Source: Tieghemiomyces parasiticus (Eukaryota > Kickxellomycota > Dimargaritomycetes > Dimargaritales > Dimargaritaceae). Taken from it: 64,000 nucleotides of DNA. The stretch is taken from NCBI GenBank assembly GCA_027575765.1, contig JANBPT010000098.1, positions 1 to 64,000 on the forward strand. Direction: 5' to 3'. This document shows positions 56,411-64,000 of the stretch, in pieces. How positions within the stretch are numbered: the stretch's first letter is position 1; every line of letters begins with the position of its first letter. The notes under the pieces were generated by a model that ran no database searches, was not told the origin of the DNA, and saw only the letters and a program-made list of their open reading frames with translations. The position numbers and the translations under genes were made by a program.

Positions 56411-57417
56411 GGCGCTCCATAGTAATCTTTGGCTGCATAAATAAAGGCAAATTATATATATATATAATATTCGACTTGAAATTAGGATGGTTAGTGACAA
56501 GGGTCAATTAGGTACGTTTTATTGGGTCCAAGGGGCCGAAGTAAAATGAAATGGAAAAGTATGCAAAATAAAGTCGGGAAGTGACGGCCGCGGTATGGTC
56601 ACAACTGAGCATTACGTGGAATCAGGAGCGGAAGCTAAGGAGGATTGCAAATAAACCACAATGAGCAAAGTAGAGGTATGGGCAACTAGGGTTAGCGGAG
56701 AGGTGGGAACGTACTTCACACGCATTGTAAAAGGGATGGAGAAAGTGCTCAAAAGATGTAGAAAAGGGCGACAGTATGAAAAAGAAGGTCAACGAGCGAC
56801 GATCTAGAGACACGCAAGCGGTGCGGGCCTCCAGGTGAGATTAGGAGGGTTAGAGTGACCTAGTCAAGGAAGGGGTTGACAGGGCACGGGGGAGGGGAAA
56901 CAAAGGGGTATGAAAGGTGCCCTATGATCCCCAGTCATTTACCCACGATACTTCTACCAACTCGGGAGCACCAGAGGGGCCGCCACCGAGCAGAACCCCG
57001 AACCGGCGGGATGAAGGCGACGGCCCAACGGAGTTCCGGGCGGAAACCCCGGTATGAGCGATCAGTACAAGCTGACCGCCCAGGCGAGCATGCGATGGAC
57101 GGGTAAGTGACAAAGTAGAGCGGGGCGGACGAAAGACGGGCAACAAGGTATGGGACATGATAAGAATACAAGCAGAATAGGGACCGAATCGCGAAGAGAG
57201 GGGGAGGGGGACGCAGAAGGCACAGAGTGGGGACCGGAAGGAGAACGTAGGGCGGCCGGGATGGAGGAGTGTCGAGATATTAGGGCGAGTGAAGAGGGCG
57301 GGGGGGGAGGGTTGAGGAGGAGGACTAGGACTAGGAGTAGAAAGGAGGGGGAGTGGAAGGTGCAGGGATTATGTATAGTTGGGTAGGCATGACGGACGCT
57401 CTGGAAGTGGTTGCTCG
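56411..57417. other. Convergent intergenic, purine-rich on the plus strand near the kinase
   Basis: 1.0 kb between converging SPF45-like and kinase stops. It holds the AATAAA and TA repeat, then from about 56870 a strongly purine-rich plus strand (pyrimidine-rich in the kinase transcript). No gene recognised. Confidence 0.6.
56440..56445 (+). terminator. Polyadenylation signal candidate of the SPF45-like gene
   Basis: AATAAA lies 30 bp past the stop codon and is followed by a TA-rich microsatellite at 56453-56466, a plausible positioning/efficiency element of a fungal poly(A) site. Confidence 0.5.
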
Positions 57418-59640
57418 CTAGTTGATGACCACCCGCGCAAAGTCCAGAATGGCTTGGTGGGAGGCGGCCAGTTCGAGGAAAGGGTGCGATCGGAGCTGGG
57501 TCGCGCTAGGTCGCGTGACCGAGTCCTGGGTGGTGCACTGGCTCACAAAGTCCTTGAATGAACCGGACCACCGGTCGGGCTCGTCCCACTCGGGCCGGCC
57601 GTTGGAGGCAATCAGATACAGCGCCTTCAGCGGTGGGTATTCCATATAGGGCGGCTGGCCCTGGGCCATCTCCACGGCCACGATGCCGAAGCTCCAGATA
57701 TCGCACTTGGTGTCGTGGGGCCGGCCCTTGGCAATCTCAGGTGACATCCAGTATGGGGTACCAATCACTGCTACCTGTGTGGGCGCCTCCGGTGTGAGCT
57801 GCACGGCCATGCCAAAATCCGTGATCTTGATGTGGCCTCGGTCGTTAATTAGTAGATTATCGCTCCGGATGTCGCGGTGCACGCGCAGGTTCGAGTGTAA
57901 ATAGTCCAGCCCGTTCAGTACGTCCACGCACACTCGGGCCATCAGGGGTTCCGACATGCAGCTCTCCGGATAGCCCTCCAGGAGGTCAGTGAGGGAGCCC
58001 ACTCCCATGTACTCGTAGACAATGTAGAGCGAGTCGTCAAACAGGTGACAGCTCCGGTAGTCGACGAGGTTGGGACAGTGGTTGGACTTGAGGATCATGA
58101 TTTCGTTATTAATTATAGCCATGCGATCCGAAGTGCGAGGGATGACCTTGATGGCGACCTGTCGGTGGGTTATAGCGAAAAGATAGGGGGGTGGATGTGG
58201 GCCAAAAAAAGGGTGAGCGGCAATGAAAGTAGGGCGAGAAGGCGGTGACCACCCGCGGTAAACCTCGGAAGTGGGCCTCACGGGCCGACGAGGGAATCAA
58301 CTGCCAGCGTTACTTACCTCCACTCCGGTGGCGATCTCCTTGGACCGGAACATCTCCCCGGACTCGCCCTCGGCGAACAGTTCGTAGGGTTCGTACAGGG
58401 AGTCTGGGTCGTTGGAGTCGACCAGGTCGCTGATGCTTGTGGGCCGCTTGGACTGGACCTTGGCTGAGCGGCCGGGAGCGGCCGGGGTGATGGCGGCAGT
58501 GGAAACTAGATTGGCCGTTGGCATCGCTGGGGATAGAGCGGCACGGGTCGAGATGCTCTGTGGGCGCGAACGGCGACGCTTATCCTTGAGTATGGATTGG
58601 CGCTGGTGGACGGGCTCGACGGCAGTAGCCACGAGCTGCGGAATTAGGCTCTCCGAGGCCGGATCGATACGGGAAGTGTCAAAGTCCAGGTTAAAGAAAG
58701 AGTTGCCGGCTGGGGAGTCCCCGACCGTGGCTGCCGGCGTAGTGGACTTGGAAGTTGGAGTGCCGAAAGGCTGAATGAGCGGCGAGGCGGTCAAATTGGG
58801 AGCTGGGAGGTGCGGCAGGGTCTCGGAATTAAACGAGAAGCCGAGGGTTGGGCTGGTCACCACGGGGGATGACAGGGCCGAAAGCTGGTGGTCGGTGGTC
58901 AATGTCAACGGCAGGATGTGGTCAGAGGCCAGACCACGCTCCGCAGGCGCGTCAGCCTGGGCGGCTGAAACAGTGGAGGGTGCTTGGGACGAAGGCCGCG
59001 AGGCGTCGTGGTGGTTAGACCCCAGCGACCGGTCGGTGCTGCGGCGGTCACCGGCCTGGCTGCCGGACGGCTCGTGCAGAGAGGTCAGAGAGCTTGACGT
59101 CTTGCGCGCGCGGAACCGGTCGAGTAGGTCCTTCCACTCGGAAGGCAACCGGTCGTAGATAAAGCCTACGTTAGCAATGTCTACGTGGATGTTGTGCTTG
59201 AAATTATACGGCAGGCCAATGGCCTTGGCCTCCCACACCTGAACGTAGCGGTCGCTGCTAGCAGCGGAGACAGGCAGGAGTACCGGGTTAAGGCCGGTGG
59301 TGTCGGTGGTCTGGTCCACCTCGCCCATGGGGAAATTTTCCTCCCATACGTCGGGGACCCCCCGGTACTTGCCCGTGTCCATGTCGATCTCAATGTGTAA
59401 GCCGTGGTGGACCTGGGTGGGCCGGCCGATCTCTGAGATGCCGTTGGCGAATTCGGGGTTGCCTGGTCGCGTCGGTGGCCGTGGGTCCTTGCTCCAAAAC
59501 TTGGAACGCATGTCGGACTTGGACCGACTGGGACTCTGCTCGCTGGGCGAGGAGCGGGTATCGCTGGACCCGTGCTCGGACTGGCGGCCGAATGATGGCA
59601 GACCAGGGGTTTTTAGGGTCAACCGCGGTATGGATTTCAT
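57418..59640 (-). CDS. PAK-like Ser/Thr protein kinase with two CRIB motifs, two exons
   Basis: CDS = complement of 58318-59640 and 57418-58158, 2064 nt, 687 residues. The ATG at 59640 is the first in its frame. Two Cdc42/Rac-binding-like segments occur: residues 68-101 (IGRPTQVHHGLHIEIDMDTG) and 141-173 (IGLPYNFKHNIHVDI then LPSEWKDLL). A Ser/Pro-rich linker leads to a kinase domain from about 415. Lys445 is in VAIKV, the alpha-C Glu in NNEIMIL, Asp537 in HRDIRSDNLL and Asp555 in TDFG; GTPYWMSPE is the PAK activation-segment motif. The catalytic-loop Lys (HRDIKSDN in PAKs) is Arg539, and the glycine loop reads AEGESGEMF instead of GxGxxG. PAKs act downstream of Cdc42 in polarity and MAPK signalling. 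Activity here is uncertain. An upstream non-coding exon is possible. Confidence 0.9.
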
Positions 59641-62600
59641 GACGGCAGTAGGAGCGGAGAGGGAAGGTGAGACCGCGCTAGAATAGTTGCGGTTGGGGAA
59701 CGCGGGATTTAAAAGGCCTAGGTTGGTCGGAGTGACGAGGGGTTCGAGAGACGCGGGGGGAAGGGAAGCCGCGGAGATGGCGGCACTGGAGTTGACGGCT
59801 GGGGTGATGAGTAATTGAGCTGAAGGCTGTATACAAGGACAAGCGTACAATCCAAGGGGCGCGGATGAAGCCGGGGGGGCCGGTCACGACGCGGCAGTAA
59901 AAATGACGAGGGTTAGGATGACGGTAGCAGGTTGGCTTGGGAGAAGGCGGGAGTTAATAACCGCGCTGGCGGTTCGTGGGGCGATGGAGGGAAGAGAGCC
60001 AAGAACACGGTGCCTGAGCGGAGAAGTTGGGAGGAATCGGAGCCAGCGGGGTGGGATTGGGATGGTAGAATAGAAGTAGTCAGTTGGGCAGAGCTGCAGT
60101 GGCAGTGATAAAACGTTAAGTGACATAAACCCTAGGGGGAAAAAAGCTACCTTGAAGTGGGTGAGCTGGAATGGGATGAAACAACAGGTGGTAGACGAAT
60201 GGTGGGCTGGTACGACCAGGTACGCTTGAACGGTGAGAAAAAGGTTGGGAACAAGCGGTAAGGGAGGGAGGAGGAGAGGAAGGAGAGAAAGGGCAATTAA
60301 GAGTGGGGAATCAAAGCCGGTGTAGCTGGCACGCGGAGATGGATGGAAAAGAGAAGGGGTCTAGCTAGTGTCACCCTGGCTTAAAGACGAGGTAGGGAGG
60401 TGATAGCTGTCGGGGTGGCAGGCTGCCAACCTTATTAGGAAGCAATCGGGCCACTCCGACTGGGCTCGCCCACAGACACTGCCCGGCAGTCGTCGTGGCA
60501 AGGAAGGGACAGGTGGGGGGGGGGTTGCCCACTGGATCATTTATCAGCACGAGGGTCGATACGGTAGCCCAGGCTAGTTCCTGAAGGGGTGTTGGCAAAT
60601 GGTGTGTGGGTGTGTTTGTGGAGAAAGTAGCCGAGGTATGCGACGATGTTGGAATGCAGGGTGGAGCGTAGTGGACTGTCGTGGTGATTAAGGGGGAGGG
60701 GTATAACGACCCGGCAGGGACGGGTGCCGGAAAGTAGGGGGGAGGGGGTGGTGGGCGGGGTCGGCAAGTAGGCCAGGGGACGTCGAGGAACCTGGAAGAG
60801 GAGGGATCTTATTATCTCCCATTGTGAGGTGTCCTGTGTCCTGCGCCGGGCTCTTAACGACCACAGTGGCGAGCGAGGCTAGTGCCGTTGTGGGCACAGT
60901 CGCCTGCTTACCTGCCAGTACAACGCCTTCAATGCACTGAGGTGAGAGGGTACAACTCGCTAGGTTGGTCCGACACGTATGCTCCCCGCTCCCAGTGCTT
61001 CTCAATGCCTGGGGCACAGTGCCAATCCGCACCAAAGTCACACACACTGTCCTGCAGACCGGCCGCGAGTGCACTCAACCACCCTCCCCCCAGCTTCGGC
61101 TACCAGACTCCAGTATGCTGTACAATCAGCGGGAAGTGGCCACAGTTGGACGACGAGAATCATGAGTGAGGTGATGTGTAGCCCATATCCAGGCGCGAAT
61201 GGCCCAGGCTAGAGAACGATGGGTTGGAGGGTTGTGGTCGGCTTCCATACGGCGCGCACGTGGAGGTAAGGGAGATGTCGATAAGAGGTTAGTCAGGGTG
61301 GCGAACAACATAACTAGATCACGCATATCACGAGCTGACAACGGCCGGTTGCCGCGGAAATTAAGGAAAGCAAAGGGGCGAATAATGAAAAACAAAGATG
61401 GGCAGAGAGCTGATATGAAGGGAAGCGGCGGCTCAGAAACCCTCCACGTGGACGCTGCAAAGGTCTAATGCACACAACGCTGGATGCATAGTGAGGGGGG
61501 CCGGCGCATGTAGTCTCGGTGTTTGTAGTGGCCATAAGATCTATGCAGTTTCGAAGACGGAAACATGACGGAGGCGCTATCCATTCCGCAGACCAGAGAG
61601 ATATCGAGCGGGCCATGCGACCAAAGTGGGTGGGGGGACGGGTAGCTGGTGGGCAAGTCGTGCACCTCTGTCTCTGCTTCATCGCACCCAAGGAAAATGA
61701 AAGGTATAGGGCCGTAGGATATCGGCCTCTGGCCTACACTGGTCGGCTGTGTCCCCGATCTGCTTAGTCTGCAGGGGTGCCGTCACGACTACTATCTAGG
61801 CCTAGAGCCAGCCGCTAGCCTAGTCTGCAAGACATTTTCTCGCCAGATGGATTGATATCGAGGTCAAGGGAGCTCACTAATCCCTCCATGGCGTCGCCCG
61901 TCGTAGCCGTGTGTGGCGCCCGCACCGCCTTGTGCCGTCTCTCTCTCTCAACAAGTTAAGGGTTGGTAGATACCATAGTGTGGCCCATTTCCTGGGCCCG
62001 ATCCTACCCCAACGGTCCATGTTCTGCACTCCCTCCCCTTGACCGAACTTACGTACCATCTTCGACCTTGCTGGCGGTATTTACCTTGGGGCAAGTATGG
62101 CTTGTGTATTGGTAGGACTCGACGATCGGCGCTTATCTTGCCCATCCCTCCTCCATCTGACCTGGCGCTTGCTGGTTTAGGGACTAGTGACGAATAGCAA
62201 CGAAAGAAAAGCCAGGGGGGAGGCTGATGTGAATCAGGAATGTGCCTTTTCTGCCAGCGAATAGGGCCAGACCAACTCGGTCTCCTAAGGGCCCGTCCTT
62301 ATTGTGACGCTGCTAAGGTATAATATGTTTATAAAGAGGGGGGATGTGAGAAATGTGATCGGTGTAAGGATGGAAAGGGGTGGGGTAAGAGTCAAAGAGG
62401 AGGTAATGCCGAGTGTAATACGCAGCGGGAGAAGAGGGAGGGGGGTGGAATGAAGGTGGGGGGGGGCGCGGATTAGCCGAGCATGAAAAGGGTGTGGAGT
62501 GACAAAAGTGTGGGGAAGGTGATTGAAGTGGGTCAAAACGGGCCGAGTCCCTTTTGAAGAAAGGTGAGAAATGAGTGGCAGGAAGAGGGGGGGGAGAGGA

Positions 62601-62724
62601 GGAAGGTGGAAAAAAGGCCCAGAAGCAAAGTTGGGCAAGAGTAAGTATCGTCGTGCCCCTCCCCCACACAAGGTAAACGACGGTAGGGGGGGGGCCGAGA
62701 ACACAGCAGAGGCGGCGAACCAAA
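59641..62724. other. Intergenic, no gene recognised
   Basis: 3.1 kb between importin beta (3' end) and the kinase start. The first 700 bp and the last 400 bp are purine-rich on the plus strand. G runs of eleven or so lie at about 60520, 62458 and 62689. Minus-strand open frames (60688-61074, 62285-62906) read as Pro/Ser-rich, skew-driven sequence, and I do not call them. Confidence 0.55.
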
Positions 62725-64000
62725 TTAGGATGCGGCGCGGGTGGCCTGCTTGACCATTTGGTTAGCCCACTTGGCCACCGACCGTAGGCTGAGGTCGGTG
62801 CGGCTCCGGCGGGACTCCCGCAGCACGGCGGCGACCCAGTCGCTGGCCAGAGGGGCGGCGAGCTGGCCATTGGGGTAGGCGGCTGCCAGGTCCCCGAGGA
62901 GACCAACCACCGCCCGCGTGACCGTGTCGGTGCACTCCGGGGAGGCCAGTACCATGTTCATAAAGTTGAACATGATCTGCGTCATGGGCAGCACGTCGGC
63001 GGCCTGCGGCGTGTCCTTTGCTCCCTGCACGATCCCAATGAAGGCCTCCAGAATCCCATGCTGCAGCGCCAGGTTGTGGTCAATCTGGTCGTACGAGTTG
63101 CCCGTGGGGCCCGTGGCCACGCCGCACGCCTGCTGCAGGAGGGTCATGACGGGCTCACGGTAGGTGGCGAACCGCGGGCCGATGGCGATGGCAATATCAC
63201 CGAAGCACGACAGGATGGACGGCTTCACGTCCCGGTGCAGCACCGGCGACTGTAGGTTGTTGATGAGCAGCGTCATGTATCCGTCGCAGTAGTTGACCGC
63301 CTGCTCCGTCATGCACCGACAGATATCGCCAATCAGCCCCACGGCGATGGAGCACAGCTGGTACTCTTGGTGGTTCTGCAGCGCAGCCTCAAGCATGGGG
63401 TTGAACGACTCGAGGTAGCGAGCGAAATCTCCCTCCAGCGCCGTGATAAGCGCCCCCACGCAGATGAAGGCGTCCTCGACGATGGTGGAACGCTTACCCG
63501 CCGTAGTGATGAGCTGCAGGAGCACCGTCATCAGGCGGTCCGCCAGGGGCGCAAACTCCTTACCGGCCCGGCGCACCACGCTGGTCAACACGCCGCAAAG
63601 GTTGGACTGCAGTTCGGTGTGCTGCAGGCGGTCGTCCTGGCCCACGAGCTGGTCCGCGTGCTGCACGGTGTACTCGAGGCGGCCCAGCATCGCGATCGCC
63701 AGGTCCGACACGGTGGGCATGCTGTCCTGAGCGCAGTTGGCCGCCAGCGTGGACATGGCCTCGTAGGCCGAGGTGCGGCTGTTGGCCTCGGTTACGTTGC
63801 GCTCCGTAAAGTTGACCAGGGCGCCCACCACATCCTTAAAGAACGGGGACAGACGGTCCGAGGCTGGGGGCTCGCTGTCCTGCCCGCCGCCCAGCTGCTC
63901 CGACAGGGTCATGAGCGACCAGCAGCAGTTGGACACGATACGCGGCTTGTCGTTGAGTCCGGCAAGTAGCGCGCGGATCAGGGGCTCGAGGTGCACGTCG
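62725..64000 (-). CDS. KAP95: Importin subunit beta-1 (Kap95), C-terminal half, 5' part beyond the window
   Basis: The frame is open from the window edge to the stop at 62725, giving about 424 residues. The sequence starts within HEAT repeats (HLEPLIRALLAGLNDKPRIV then SNCCWSLMTLSEQL), matching the family's NDVYLAPLLQCLIEGL region. It continues EDAFICVGALITALEGDFARY, YQLCSIAVGLIGDICRCM and FGDIAIAIGPRFATY, and ends with a basic helix (KWANQMVKQATRAAS). Importin beta carries importin alpha/NLS cargo through nuclear pores and releases it on RanGTP binding. The N-terminal RanGTP-binding and FG-binding half lies beyond 64000. No intron is needed in the visible part. The absence of an ATG at the open end shows the gene is cut by the window, not truncated. 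Confidence 0.95.
   Translation of the reverse strand, partial: DVHLEPLIRALLAGLNDKPRIVSNCCWSLMTLSEQLGGGQDSEPPASDRLSPFFKDVVGALVNFTERNVTEANSRTSAYEAMSTLAANCAQDSMPTVSDLAIAMLGRLEYTVQHADQLVGQDDRLQHTELQSNLCGVLTSVVRRAGKEFAPLADRLMTVLLQLITTAGKRSTIVEDAFICVGALITALEGDFARYLESFNPMLEAALQNHQEYQLCSIAVGLIGDICRCMTEQAVNYCDGYMTLLINNLQSPVLHRDVKPSILSCFGDIAIAIGPRFATYREPVMTLLQQACGVATGPTGNSYDQIDHNLALQHGILEAFIGIVQGAKDTPQAADVLPMTQIMFNFMNMVLASPECTDTVTRAVVGLLGDLAAAYPNGQLAAPLASDWVAAVLRESRRSRTDLSLRSVAKWANQMVKQATRAAS

Noticed and set aside
60688..61074. Possible small gene with a GTAAGC donor near 60907 (minus)
   Set aside because: No recognisable product and no acceptor that keeps a protein-like frame.
1..64000. Biosynthetic gene cluster, mobile element or defence system
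   Set aside because: No NRPS/PKS, transposase, integrase, reverse transcriptase, CRISPR array or NLR-type gene is visible; the genes are ordinary nuclear loci.

Overview
This window is nuclear DNA of a fungus, and the intron-rich, gene-retaining content suggests an early-diverging (zygomycete-grade, possibly Zoopagomycota) lineage. The evidence is spliced genes with GT-AG introns, fungal housekeeping proteins (URM1, COQ9, GDT1, GDP-mannose pyrophosphorylase, eIF3a, RSE1), a secreted subtilase and an LPMO-like enzyme. It also carries genes that many yeasts lack: an Integrator INTS9 subunit, an SPF45/RBM17-like factor, an RBMS-type RNA-binding protein, and a KDM4-type demethylase with PHD fingers. 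The exact taxon cannot be fixed from the sequence alone. No virus, plasmid, transposon, CRISPR array, rRNA or convincing tRNA was seen.

Layout. 1-1652 (-): S8 protease, cut by the window edge. 3920-7453 (-): SF3B3/RSE1. 8193-10595 (-): JmjN/JmjC/PHD demethylase. 12053-12747 (-): SF3B6. 13175-14518 (-): SUA5. 15349-16209 (-): mitochondrial J-protein. 17676-18809 (-): LPMO-like secreted protein. 23209-25316 (+): RBMS-like two-RRM protein. 27155-29237 (+): aspartate aminotransferase. 29555-33179 (-): MLH1. 33723-34207 (+): URM1. 34695-35761 (+): COQ9. 35977-37104 (-): GDT1. 38080-40824 (-): INTS9. 41542-42820 (-): MPG1. 45558-48647 (-): eIF3a. 49734-51313 (-): Rab5. 52710-54263 (+): PPR-like mitochondrial protein. 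54692-56410 (+): SPF45-like protein. 57418-59640 (-): PAK-like kinase. 62725-64000 (-): importin beta, cut by the window edge.

Genes are monocistronic and separated by 0.2-4.4 kb of non-coding DNA that is rich in G/C homopolymer runs and in long pyrimidine- or purine-skewed tracts. I rebuilt 33 introns in 11 genes from splice sites, reading frame and protein homology; each rebuilt CDS is divisible by three and free of internal stops. All 33 donors have G at +5 (GTRRG). Exons as short as 12, 21, 22, 25 and 28 nt occur.

Functional themes. RNA processing is prominent: two SF3b subunits 4.6 kb apart, SPF45, INTS9 and an RBMS-type protein. tRNA modification (SUA5, URM1), mitochondrial functions (COQ9, J-protein, PPR protein) and Golgi/cell-wall supply (GDT1, MPG1) are also present. 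I see no operon-like or biosynthetic cluster. The most notable items are the intact Integrator subunit in a fungus, the PAK-like kinase with two CRIB motifs and an unusual catalytic loop, and the SPF45-like protein without a G-patch.
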